A stretch of DNA of 64,000 nt from Flavobacterium lacisediminis (GTDB lineage Bacteria > Bacteroidota > Bacteroidia > Flavobacteriales > Flavobacteriaceae): contig NZ_JAPCIO010000005.1 in NCBI RefSeq assembly GCF_025909975.1, forward strand, positions 124,001 through 188,000, read 5' to 3'. Below the pieces are notes generated by a model that saw nothing but the letters and a program-made list of their open reading frames with translations, did no database searches and was not told the origin of the DNA. This document shows, piece after piece, positions 8,827 to 17,174 of the stretch (the first letter of the stretch is position 1; each line of letters begins with the position of its first letter). The position numbers were made by a program, and so were the translations under genes.

Positions 8827-10074
8827 ATGAATTCAAAAGTCACATTGCATTTCTATGCAAAATCAACCAAAGCCAATGGTAATGGATTATTACCAATTTA
8901 TGTGCGATTAACAATCGAAGGAAAACGATTTGAGTACAGTACTAAAAAATTTATTGAGCCATCGAAATGGTCAACTGAATTAAGCAAAATGAAGGGTAAT
9001 TCAGAAGAAGCTCGTTCAATAAATAACTTACTTGATTTTACACGAAATCGAATAAACGAAATCCAATTCGAATTATTAAAAGATGGCGTATCATTAAACA
9101 TCGATGAATTTAAAAATCGTTTACTCGGTATAAAAGAACGCGAACGTCTACTAATTCCAATTTTCACAGAACACAATCGAAAAATTAAAGAGTTGGTGGG
9201 AAGCGAGTACGCTCCAGGAACACTTGAACGTTACGAAACATCTTTAAAACATACAAAAGACTTTCTTGAATGGAAATACAAAGTTTCTGATATTAATATT
9301 GAGAAAATAGATCATGCTTTTATTACAGAGTATGAATTTTATCTTCGTACAGAAAGAAAGTGTGCTAACAATACAGCTGTAAAGTATATTAAAAACTTCC
9401 ATAAGATTATAAACATTTGCTTGGCCAATGGATGGTTAACGAAGGACCCATTCGCAAATTATAAAGCAAAAGTCAAAGAAGTAGTTCGTGAATTCCTTAC
9501 AGAACAAGAAATTCAAAGTTTGATGGAAAAAGAATTCGTTTCAGAACGTTTGGAGTTAGTTCGTGACATATTTGTTTTCAGCTGCTTTACTGGATTAGCA
9601 TATATAGACGTGAAACAACTAACACCGGATAATATTGTTTTAGGAATTGATGGAGATAAATGGATAAACAAAAACCGCCAGAAAACGGATACTAATTCCA
9701 AAATTCCTTTATTACCAACCGCCCAATATATCATGGATAAATATTCTGATTATCCTGTTAATAAAAATAAGGGCACAATACTTCCAATATTGTCAAACCA
9801 AAAAATGAATTCTTACCTTAAGGAAATTGCAACGGTTTGCGGTATCAACAAAGAACTAACATTCCATATTGCCCGACACACCTTTGCAACGACAGTAACA
9901 CTTAGTAACGGAGTTCCTATTGAAACCGTAAGTAAAATGTTAGGGCACACAAATCTGAAAACAACGCAACATTATGCTAAGATTTTAGACAAGAAAATTA
10001 GTGAGGATATGAAAATACTTAAAGATAAATTTTCAATCAATGTAAATCGACGTAGTTGCCAAAACTCTTTTTAA
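8827..10074 (+). CDS. Tyrosine recombinase/integrase (Bacteroidetes mobile-element type)
   Basis: 415 residues. An N-terminal arm-binding domain (about 1-100) and a SAM-like core-binding domain (about 105-205) precede the catalytic domain. Visible catalytic residues are H347 and R350 (HIARHTF), H374 (LGHTNLKTTQHY) and nucleophile Y383, with a beta-hairpin Lys near KTDTNSKIPLL. The first catalytic Arg is absent: the motif reads TGLAYIDV with A258, as known for IntDOT-like integrases, which also lack that Arg. It lies directly downstream of tRNA-Ser, so it probably directs insertion there. A 3' fragment of a closely related integrase is present at 30211-30322. Confidence 0.93.
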   Translation: MNSKVTLHFYAKSTKANGNGLLPIYVRLTIEGKRFEYSTKKFIEPSKWSTELSKMKGNSEEARSINNLLDFTRNRINEIQFELLKDGVSLNIDEFKNRLLGIKERERLLIPIFTEHNRKIKELVGSEYAPGTLERYETSLKHTKDFLEWKYKVSDINIEKIDHAFITEYEFYLRTERKCANNTAVKYIKNFHKIINICLANGWLTKDPFANYKAKVKEVVREFLTEQEIQSLMEKEFVSERLELVRDIFVFSCFTGLAYIDVKQLTPDNIVLGIDGDKWINKNRQKTDTNSKIPLLPTAQYIMDKYSDYPVNKNKGTILPILSNQKMNSYLKEIATVCGINKELTFHIARHTFATTVTLSNGVPIETVSKMLGHTNLKTTQHYAKILDKKISEDMKILKDKFSINVNRRSCQNSF

Positions 10075-10107
10075 CAATATTTTATACAAACAACAATTCA
10101 TTTTTTA

Positions 10108-10115
10108 TACATTTG
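10108..10115 (+). promoter_or_regulatory. Candidate -7 promoter box TACATTTG
   Basis: The sequence matches the Bacteroidota -7 consensus TAnnTTTG, 19 bp before the ATG at 10135. No clear -33 TTG is seen at the right distance. Confidence 0.35.
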
Positions 10116-10134
10116 TGATGTTTTAAAATTAAAA

Positions 10135-10512
10135 ATGAAAAAATATCACATAATATTAATAGTTTTACTAGGCATGTTTTTAATGCCTAGTACGGCTATG
10201 GCTTGTGGTAACTCTAATTCAAAACATTCTTGTGAAAAAGAAGTTTCATCTACTAAAAAGGAAAAAAAGAGTTGTTGTGATAATGATAATTCAAAAGATA
10301 AAGACCATAAAGGTTGTGAAGGCAACTGTGGTCATTCAAAATGTGGATGTTCTTCAACTTGTCCTTCTGCTTCAGTAAGTTTTTTATCCGATACTATTTT
10401 TAAAAATTATACGTTTAGCTATTCTTCAATAGAGAAAGTTAAGTTTTCATACACGGCACCATCAATCTCAGATGGTTTTCATTCTATTTGGCTAATACCT
10501 AAAATAGGCTAA
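10135..10512 (+). CDS. Secreted Cys-rich putative metal-binding protein (DUF6660-like)
   Basis: 125 residues. A signal peptide (about 1-23, ending MAMACG-like: STAMACG) is followed by a Cys/Lys/His-rich segment (about 24-80) with CC, CEGNCGHSKCGC and further Cys, a likely soft-metal ligand cluster. The C-terminal part is aromatic and ends near HSIWLIPKIG. It resembles the 37571 gene, which ends GSIWQPPQLV, in size, layout and position at the head of a metal-efflux module. Probably periplasmic or surface-exposed copper binding. Family membership is inferred from layout. Confidence 0.65.
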   Translation: MKKYHIILIVLLGMFLMPSTAMACGNSNSKHSCEKEVSSTKKEKKSCCDNDNSKDKDHKGCEGNCGHSKCGCSSTCPSASVSFLSDTIFKNYTFSYSSIEKVKFSYTAPSISDGFHSIWLIPKIG

Positions 10513-10700
10513 ATTCTTTTTTTGACAGCCATTAGTGTGTCAAATTTATAGCATTTTGCTATCAGATTAATCATCAGTTTACTTTTCGTTTTTATAATTA
10601 TTATTAATTATTTCAAACCGATAGACTTCTAAACTGTAATTCATTATTTTTTTATCAACTTGTCAAAGGAATTCACTTTGATTACTAATACATTATTAAA

Positions 10701-11573
10701 ATGAAAAATTCATTTAAAAATATAATGCTAGCAACTTTTATATTGCTTAGTATTGCTGTCAATGCACAAATAAAAAATGCTAAAACCGAAACCGTTAAGA
10801 TTTATGGTAATTGCGGAATGTGCGAAACCAAAATCGAAAATGCAGGAAATATCAAAAAAGTAGCTAAAGTAGATTGGGATCAAGATTCGAAGATGGCCAC
10901 TTTAACTTATGATACTACTAAAACTAATCCAGACGAAATACTAAAAAGAATAGCATTAGCAGGATATGATAGTGATAAGTTTCTTGCACCAGATGATGTC
11001 TATGACAATCTTCATGGATGTTGTCAATATGACAGAGTTGCTAAAGTTCCAGTTAAAGAAGAAATCAAAGTGGAAGAAACTACTGAAATCCATAATAATC
11101 ATGTAAACCACAATGAAACTTCAAAGATGGTACTTCAAGAAGTTAACCAACTTAAAGTTGTTTTTGATAACTATTTTGTGGTAAAAGATGCTATGATTTC
11201 TTCTGATGGTAACACAACTTCAATTGCTTCAAAGGAATTACTAACTGCAATAAACAATGTTAAAATGGACAAATTGGATATGGATGTTCATATGGTTTGG
11301 ATGAAAGTTGTAAATCAAATTAAAAAAGATACTGAACTGATTTCAAAATCAAAAGATATTAATAAACAACGAAATCACTTTACAACATTATCAAAAGACA
11401 TTTATTCATTATTAAAAGTTGCAAAGTATGAGGTTCCAGTTTATTTCCAACATTGCCCTATGTACAATGATGGTAAAGGTGCAAATTGGTTAAGTAAAGA
11501 AAATGCAGTAAAGAATCCTTACTACGGCTCAATGATGTTAACTTGTGGAAAAACGGTAGAAACTATTAAATAA
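10701..11573 (+). CDS. Periplasmic HMA domain + DUF3347 protein
   Basis: 290 residues with a signal peptide (about 1-22). An HMA domain follows with the metal motif GNCGMCETK (C38, C41), ending near GCC at about 111. After a His-containing linker (HNNHVNHN) comes a DUF3347 domain (about 145-285) with its hallmark end HCPMYNDGKGANWLS and NPYYGSMMLTCG. DUF3347 proteins occur in copper-efflux operons and are thought to bind or hand over copper in the periplasm. First gene of the long copper operon; the next gene starts 6 bp downstream. Confidence 0.85.
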   Translation: MKNSFKNIMLATFILLSIAVNAQIKNAKTETVKIYGNCGMCETKIENAGNIKKVAKVDWDQDSKMATLTYDTTKTNPDEILKRIALAGYDSDKFLAPDDVYDNLHGCCQYDRVAKVPVKEEIKVEETTEIHNNHVNHNETSKMVLQEVNQLKVVFDNYFVVKDAMISSDGNTTSIASKELLTAINNVKMDKLDMDVHMVWMKVVNQIKKDTELISKSKDINKQRNHFTTLSKDIYSLLKVAKYEVPVYFQHCPMYNDGKGANWLSKENAVKNPYYGSMMLTCGKTVETIK

Positions 11574-11579
11574 TCTAAA

Positions 11580-12044
11580 ATGAGAAGAATAATTTTTGCA
11601 TTTTTTTTAATTACTAATATAGCCACTGCACAGATTGATGTTGGAGATACAATACCATCAATAGCATTAAAAAGTACTAGTAATACAGAGGTAAATATTA
11701 CATCTTTTAAAGGGAAATATGTATTAATTGATTTTTGGGCATCATGGTGTGGTCCTTGCAGATTAGGCAATAAAAAGTTAGTAAAACTACATAATGAAGT
11801 TAGTTCAGATAAAATAGAAATAATAGGAATATCAATCGATACAGATACTAATAAATGGCTAAAAGCTGTTGAAAAAGATAAAATTAAATTTACCCAATTG
11901 ATAGACTCAAAAGGTTTTGATGCTGAAACAGCAATACAATTTGGTGTAGAGGAATTACCATCGAAATTTTTATTCAATGAAGAAGGTGTTCTAATTGCAA
12001 AAAATCCAACAGAAGAAGAAATATTGAAATTAATAAAAGAGTAA
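11580..12044 (+). CDS. TlpA-like thiol:disulfide oxidoreductase
   Basis: 154 residues with a signal peptide (about 1-18). Thioredoxin/AhpC-TSA fold with the active site WASWCGPCR (C57, C60) and a cis-Pro region at EELPSKFLF. Acts in the periplasm; here probably keeps Cys residues of neighbouring HMA proteins reduced so they can bind Cu(I). Spaced 6 bp from the upstream gene and 2 bp from the downstream HMA gene, so clearly in the operon. Confidence 0.88.
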   Translation: MRRIIFAFFLITNIATAQIDVGDTIPSIALKSTSNTEVNITSFKGKYVLIDFWASWCGPCRLGNKKLVKLHNEVSSDKIEIIGISIDTDTNKWLKAVEKDKIKFTQLIDSKGFDAETAIQFGVEELPSKFLFNEEGVLIAKNPTEEEILKLIKE

Positions 12045-12046
12045 AA

Positions 12047-12544
12047 ATGAAAAAAATAAATATAGGTTATGTTTTGGTTGCATCAATGGTTTTGATGTTT
12101 TCAATGAAAAGTAATGCCCAAATTTCAAAAGCTGAAATTAGAGCAACCGGACTAACATGTTCAATGTGTTCGAATGCTATAAACAAGCAACTTAAAAGCT
12201 TACCCGAAGTGGTTAATGTAGAAACCGATTTAAATACAAACACGTTCACTATAACCCTTAAAGAAGGTAATGAATTAAGCCCAAAAGTATTTAAGGAGAA
12301 AGTAGAAAAAGCAGGTTTTTTTATCGGTTCATTAGTTGTAACAGCAAAACCTGAAACCATAGCTAAAAATTCTTACATTTTGGTTAATGACAGACCAAAT
12401 AACGTGACCGAAATACAATTTCAAGTAGTTGACAAGGGCTATGTTACTGAAAAGGAATATAAAAAATTATCCAAATCATATAAGAATGTCGAAACGTATG
12501 CTTCAAATAATGAAGATGATTTCCACATTAAAATTCTAAATTAA
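12047..12544 (+). CDS. Periplasmic HMA (CopZ-like) metal-binding protein
   Basis: 165 residues: signal peptide (about 1-24), then an HMA fold with GLTCSMCSNAI (C38, C41). The remaining ~70 residues carry no recognised motif. A secreted copper chaperone is the likely role. The TAA stop overlaps the next start (TAATG), which indicates translational coupling. Confidence 0.8.
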   Translation: MKKINIGYVLVASMVLMFSMKSNAQISKAEIRATGLTCSMCSNAINKQLKSLPEVVNVETDLNTNTFTITLKEGNELSPKVFKEKVEKAGFFIGSLVVTAKPETIAKNSYILVNDRPNNVTEIQFQVVDKGYVTEKEYKKLSKSYKNVETYASNNEDDFHIKILN

Positions 12545-13359
12545 TGAGAAAGATTATTTTATTTTTTGTTACAATAAGTTGTCAAAATGTTTTTAGCCAG
12601 GAATTATTTGTAATTACAGATCCTGCAAGTAATGTTCCAGCAAATTCACTTGGAGTTAATGTAATGCAGTCACTTTTTAAAGAGGAAATGAAATCAGGTT
12701 ATAATTATCATTTTATGCCCGAAGTATCATATGGATTAAATAAAAATATAATGTTTCGTGCTTCTGCTTTTGTGAGTAATAGAAATAGCCAATTAGTTAC
12801 TGAAGGTGGTAGTTTTTATACGAAATATCGTTTTTATTCTACAGATGATTTAAATAGTCATTTCCGATTAGCAGCTTATGGTAGATATAGTTTCAATAAT
12901 GCAGATATTCACCAAGAACAGATTGAAATTTTAGGACACAATTCAGGTTTTGAAACAGGATTAATAGCTACAAAATTGATTAAAAAAGTTGCAATAAGTT
13001 CTTCAATAAGTTTTGAGAAAGCTTTAGATAACAAACCAAGTTATCCATTTCCGGATAATATTGGTGATAATGCAACTAATTATACACTTTCTTTTGGTAA
13101 ATTGATGTACCCCAAAAAGTACACAAATTACAAACAAACAAACATTAATTTAATGGTTGAATTTGTTGGACAAACTATTAATGAAAATGGTAAATCTTAT
13201 TTGGATGTGATGCCTGCTGTGCAATTTATTTTTAATAGCCAAGCACGTTTGGACTTTGCATATCGTCAAGAATTGGTAAGTTCAATGGTACGCTCAGCTC
13301 CAAATGGATTTTATTTCAATCTGTACTATACTTTTTTCGATTTAAAAAAACAAAAATAA
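12544..13359 (+). CDS. Outer-membrane beta-barrel protein of copper operon
   Basis: 271 residues with a signal peptide (about 1-18). The mature sequence alternates polar and aromatic residues (NIMFRASAFVSN; FRLAAYGRYSF; ARLDFAYRQELV) and ends with an aromatic-terminated strand (FYFNLYYTFFDL), the pattern of an outer-membrane barrel. Similar proteins are common in Bacteroidota copper operons, but the substrate is unknown. It overlaps the upstream gene by 1 base and is 1 base from the methyltransferase. Confidence 0.7.
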   Translation: MRKIILFFVTISCQNVFSQELFVITDPASNVPANSLGVNVMQSLFKEEMKSGYNYHFMPEVSYGLNKNIMFRASAFVSNRNSQLVTEGGSFYTKYRFYSTDDLNSHFRLAAYGRYSFNNADIHQEQIEILGHNSGFETGLIATKLIKKVAISSSISFEKALDNKPSYPFPDNIGDNATNYTLSFGKLMYPKKYTNYKQTNINLMVEFVGQTINENGKSYLDVMPAVQFIFNSQARLDFAYRQELVSSMVRSAPNGFYFNLYYTFFDLKKQK

Positions 13360-13360
13360 A

Positions 13361-14017
13361 ATGAGTACAACAAAATTTATTCCAGCATTGGGTTATGATT
13401 TTTTAAGTGATTACTACGATTTAGCAATCAAAATAACTATGCCTGAGAAAAAATTCAGAAACAGGTTAGTAGATTTTGTTAACCCTAAAGAGGATGAAAA
13501 AATATTAGAATTTGGGTTTGGAACAGCTCAAAACATTATTATTCTCAAACAACGATTTCCTGATAGTGATGTTCAAGGTGTTGATATTGACCCTAAAATT
13601 AAATCAATAGCTGAGTATAAATTAAATAAGGCAGGAATTCACGCACCGCTTTTTTTGTATGATGGAAATAAGTTGCCATTTGAAGATAAATCATTTGATA
13701 AGGTTTATAGTTCTCTTGTTTTTCATCAGTTAGATAGTGTCACAAAATTAAAATGCTTACTGGAAATTAATAGGATACTAAAACCAGAGGGTGAGCTAAT
13801 TATTGGAGATTGGGGTAAAGCAAAAACAAAATGGATGCGGTTCTCATTTTACTTAGTTCAATTACTTGACGGTTTCAAAACCACCAATGATAATGTAAAT
13901 GGTTTAATGATAAAATACATTTCAGATGCAAGATTTAAAAATGTAGAGGAAATAGACCATATCAATACATCAATTGGTACTTATTCTTATTATTTAGCCA
14001 ATAAAATTAATTATTAA
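13361..14017 (+). CDS. Class I SAM-dependent methyltransferase
   Basis: 218 residues, no signal peptide, cytosolic. Motif I ILEFGFGTAQN (about 49-59), an acidic post-I strand VQGVDIDPK and a motif IV-like region FDKVYSSLVFHQL support the UbiE/Methyltransf_11 fold. The substrate cannot be read from sequence. It lies within the copper operon between a barrel protein and periplasmic proteins, which raises the possibility of metalloid or metabolite methylation, but the triple-Cys arrangement of ArsM is not evident. Confidence 0.82.
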   Translation: MSTTKFIPALGYDFLSDYYDLAIKITMPEKKFRNRLVDFVNPKEDEKILEFGFGTAQNIIILKQRFPDSDVQGVDIDPKIKSIAEYKLNKAGIHAPLFLYDGNKLPFEDKSFDKVYSSLVFHQLDSVTKLKCLLEINRILKPEGELIIGDWGKAKTKWMRFSFYLVQLLDGFKTTNDNVNGLMIKYISDARFKNVEEIDHINTSIGTYSYYLANKINY

Positions 14018-14052
14018 TCAGTTTCTTAAAATTAACTCTAAAAAAATGAATA

Positions 14053-14523
14053 ATGAATGAAATTGTAAAAAGAAATAACCAAATAATTATTGCAATATTA
14101 ATTGCAATAATGCCAATAATGAATTTATTCGCACAAAACGGAAACAATTCTAATGGTCCTCATAATGGAACCATCAAAAAAGTAAAAAGTTATCATATCG
14201 AAACTTTAATTAAGGATAGCAAAGTATATTTTTTCATACTTGATGAAAAATTGAAACCATTAAGCAATACTGAAATAACAGGAACAGCTTCATTAATATT
14301 TGCTGATGGAAAATCAAAGAAAGTTGAATTAACAAGTATAGATGCAGAAGCTTTTATTGTGAACGAAATAAATGCAAATATGTATACCGATATTCAAGTA
14401 ACTTTTAAGATAAGAGGAAAATCTATCTCAACAATATTTTCAAAAGATAGAAAACTAGAACGTATTCCTAAAGAAATAACGAAACATTATCACGAACAAA
14501 GCACAGAACATAGTTACAAATAA
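14053..14523 (+). CDS. Periplasmic hypothetical protein of copper operon
   Basis: 156 residues. A hydrophobic N-terminal segment (about 10-27, ending NLFAQ) looks like a signal peptide. The core (HNGTIKKVKSYHIETLIKD, then VYFFILDEKLKPL) resembles a beta-domain found in proteins and adaptor N-termini of RND copper operons, with His residues near both ends. No enzyme motif. Probably a periplasmic accessory protein. Confidence 0.65.
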   Translation: MNEIVKRNNQIIIAILIAIMPIMNLFAQNGNNSNGPHNGTIKKVKSYHIETLIKDSKVYFFILDEKLKPLSNTEITGTASLIFADGKSKKVELTSIDAEAFIVNEINANMYTDIQVTFKIRGKSISTIFSKDRKLERIPKEITKHYHEQSTEHSYK

Positions 14524-14558
14524 AAATTATTTAATAATAACTTCAAAATTTTAAAAAA

Positions 14559-15320
14559 ATGAAAAAAGTAGTAATTTTAATAGCATTAGTTACAACATTA
14601 ATCTCTTGTAACAAAACTACAAAGTCAGAGGGGGTTGAAAGTACATCAACTGAAAATAACATGAGTGATACTCAAAAAGATCAACTTTTCGCCTGTCCAA
14701 TGCACCCAGAAGTAACTGGTAAAAAAGGCGAAAATTGTTCTAAATGTGGAATGGAATTAACAGAACCTGTTGCTCAAGCTAAGTCAGAACACAACCATAA
14801 TGACGGTCTTCACGAACATAAAGACACTACAAAACTGAAAACTAATGAAGCTGAAAAAAAAGTGGTTGAAGCAGAAATTGCTAAATCACCATTTTCAATA
14901 AAAGAAATAGTTACAAACTATTTAAAAATTAAAAATGCACTAACAAAAGATGATGCTAAAACTGCGGCAATTGCTGGAAATTCATTATTCAAAGTTATGG
15001 CATCAACCAATACAAATGCTTTAACACCAAGTCAGAAAAAAGAGTATATAGACATTGTTGATGATGCAAAAGAACACGCGGAACACATAGGTAAAAATGC
15101 AGGTAAAATTGACCATCAGAGAGAACATTTTGCAATTCTTAGCAAAGACATTAATGATTTAATTAAAATGTTTGGAACTGATCAAAAGCTGTATCAAGAT
15201 TATTGTCCAATGTACAATGATGGTAAAGGTGCACTATGGATTAGTGAAACCAAAGAAATTAAAAACCCATTTTATGGTTCCCAAATGTTGACTTGCGGTA
15301 GTTTGAAAAAAACACTTTAA
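14559..15320 (+). CDS. Lipoprotein with heavy-metal-binding domain and DUF3347
   Basis: 253 residues. Lipoprotein signal ending TLISCN (Cys about 17). A short heavy-metal-binding domain reads FACPMHPEVTGKKGENCSK with CGMEL after it (about 44-67). A His-rich stretch (HNHNDGLHEHKD) precedes a DUF3347 domain with YCPMYNDGKGALWIS and NPFYGSQMLTCG. It would sit in the periplasm and bind copper. It shares its C-terminal domain with the operon's first gene (10701), suggesting duplication within the operon. Confidence 0.85.
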   Translation: MKKVVILIALVTTLISCNKTTKSEGVESTSTENNMSDTQKDQLFACPMHPEVTGKKGENCSKCGMELTEPVAQAKSEHNHNDGLHEHKDTTKLKTNEAEKKVVEAEIAKSPFSIKEIVTNYLKIKNALTKDDAKTAAIAGNSLFKVMASTNTNALTPSQKKEYIDIVDDAKEHAEHIGKNAGKIDHQREHFAILSKDINDLIKMFGTDQKLYQDYCPMYNDGKGALWISETKEIKNPFYGSQMLTCGSLKKTL

Positions 15321-15321
15321 A

Positions 15322-15795
15322 ATGAAACGCAAATTGAAAAAGATTGCATTAGTATTCTTTTTAGTGTTTGTAGCCATTCAATTCTACCAACCAAAACAGA
15401 ATATAAGTAATTCGTTCGATATTGGGAAAAACTTTGCAAACAATTATAATGTGCCACCATCAGTTCTCAATTCATTGCAAATAGCTTGTTATGACTGTCA
15501 CAGTAACAACACCAAATATTTGTGGTACGATTACATTCAACCTGCCAGAATATTTGTAGAAACACATATTAGTGATGGAAAGAAAGAGTTAAATTTTAAT
15601 GAGTTTGGCAGTTATTCAAATCGAAAGCAGCAAAGTGAGTTAGAAGCAATAAGCAAACAAATTAAATCGGGTGATATGCCTTTAAGTTCCTACACGCTAT
15701 TACATCATGATGCAATACTTAATGAGGCGCAAAAACAGGAAATAATTACCTGGATTAATTCAATAAATGAAAACAACAGTTTGTCGGAAAATTAA
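15322..15795 (+). CDS. Haem-binding domain protein (single CxxCH)
   Basis: 157 residues with an N-terminal membrane anchor (about 6-22). Contains a c-type haem motif CYDCHSN (about 52-58) followed by TKYLWYDYIQPARIF, the signature region of the haem-binding domain family. Redox-active periplasmic protein, perhaps an electron partner for Cu(I)/Cu(II) chemistry. It starts 1 bp after the upstream gene. A 92-bp gap separates it from cusA. Confidence 0.82.
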   Translation: MKRKLKKIALVFFLVFVAIQFYQPKQNISNSFDIGKNFANNYNVPPSVLNSLQIACYDCHSNNTKYLWYDYIQPARIFVETHISDGKKELNFNEFGSYSNRKQQSELEAISKQIKSGDMPLSSYTLLHHDAILNEAQKQEIITWINSINENNSLSEN

Positions 15796-15887
15796 GTGCT
15801 CTCCTATATTTTGAATATGTGATATATATCATAATGTAAAAGGACTCAATTGATTAATTTTATTTAAAAGGAAGAAAAAAGACAAAA

Positions 15888-17168
15888 ATGGTAGAAAAAC
15901 TAATTACATTCTCACTTAGAAACAGAGCAATTGTGCTACTGGTTTCGGCTTGTTTATTTGTGTGGGGAATCTATAGCGTGAAACAAAATCCTATAGATGC
16001 TATCCCTGATTTATCAGAAAATCAGGTTATTGTATTTACCGAGTGGATGGGTAGAAGCCCACAGGTAATCGAAGCGCAAGTAACTTATCCTTTGGTTTCT
16101 AATCTTCAAGGGATACCAAAAGTTAAAAATATACGGGGAGCCTCCATGTTTGGGATGAGCTTTGTCTATATCATTTTTGAAGACAATGTAGATACCTACT
16201 GGGCAAGAACCCGTGTGTTGGAACGATTAAATTATGCCCAACGTTTACTTCCACAAAATGTTGTTCCAACCTTAGGACCAGATGGTACAGGTGTTGGCCA
16301 TATTTTTTGGTATCATTTGGAAGCTAACGGAATGGATCTTGGGGAACAACGTGCCTTACAGGATTGGTATGTGAAATTTGCACTGCAAACTGTTCCCGGT
16401 GTAGCAGAAGTTGCTTCATTCGGAGGTTTTGAAAAGCAATATCAATTGGTTTTAGATCCACTAAAAATGCAGTATTATAATGTCAGTATGATGGAAGTAA
16501 TGAATGCTGTTAAGGCTAATAACAATGATGTAGGCGGCCGAAAGTTTGAAATGAGTAATATGTCTTATATCATTAGAGGTTTAGGCTACATAAAGAACAG
16601 TAAAGATGTCGAGGATATTTCGATTAAAAATTACAATTCTATCCCTGTGAAGGTAAAAGACATAGGTTCAGTACAAATGGGTGGAGATTTACGCCTTGGA
16701 ATTTTTGACCAAAACGGAACTGGGGAAGTCGTAGGCGGTATAGTGGTAATGCGTTACGGCGAAAATGCTGATAAAGTCATCAAAGCGGTTAAAGCAAAGA
16801 TGAAAGAAGTTGAAAAAGGATTGCCCGAAGGAGTGAAATTTAAAACTTCCTATGACAGAAGCGAGTTAATCGAAAAAGCTATTGAATCTGTCAAGGGAAC
16901 ACTTATAGAAGAAATGATAGCAGTTTCACTCGTTATCTTAATTTTTCTGTTCCATTGGAGAAGCGCCCTTATAATCTTAATTCAACTTCCTATATCCGTA
17001 GCAATTGGCTTCATATTGCTTGAAGCATTTGGTATTTCATCTAATATTATGTCATTAACCGGTATTGCACTCGCTATTGGAGTTGTTGTGGATGATGGAA
17101 TTGTAATGGTTGAAAACGCCTACAGGACAATCTCAGAGAAACAAGAAGAAATGATTGATAACAAGTAA
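15888..17168 (+). CDS. cusA: CusA/CzcA-family RND transporter, N-terminal half (interrupted by stop)
   Basis: This is the first 426 residues of an RND metal pump: TM1 (about 13-30), the first porter half (TGVGHIFWY; YDRSELIEKAI), and TM2-TM4 with the proton-relay segment ALAIGVVVDDGIVMVENAY (about 393-411), closest to copper-type CusA rather than the DFG motif of CzcA. The frame ends at TAA (17166-17168) and continues in the same frame at 17175 with the rest of the pump. The two pieces together (15888-19115, about 1075 codons) match a full CusA, so this is one gene with a premature stop, unless the stop is read through, an assembly error, or split subunits assemble. Confidence 0.85.
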   Translation: MVEKLITFSLRNRAIVLLVSACLFVWGIYSVKQNPIDAIPDLSENQVIVFTEWMGRSPQVIEAQVTYPLVSNLQGIPKVKNIRGASMFGMSFVYIIFEDNVDTYWARTRVLERLNYAQRLLPQNVVPTLGPDGTGVGHIFWYHLEANGMDLGEQRALQDWYVKFALQTVPGVAEVASFGGFEKQYQLVLDPLKMQYYNVSMMEVMNAVKANNNDVGGRKFEMSNMSYIIRGLGYIKNSKDVEDISIKNYNSIPVKVKDIGSVQMGGDLRLGIFDQNGTGEVVGGIVVMRYGENADKVIKAVKAKMKEVEKGLPEGVKFKTSYDRSELIEKAIESVKGTLIEEMIAVSLVILIFLFHWRSALIILIQLPISVAIGFILLEAFGISSNIMSLTGIALAIGVVVDDGIVMVENAYRTISEKQEEMIDNK

Positions 17169-17174
17169 AATGGT

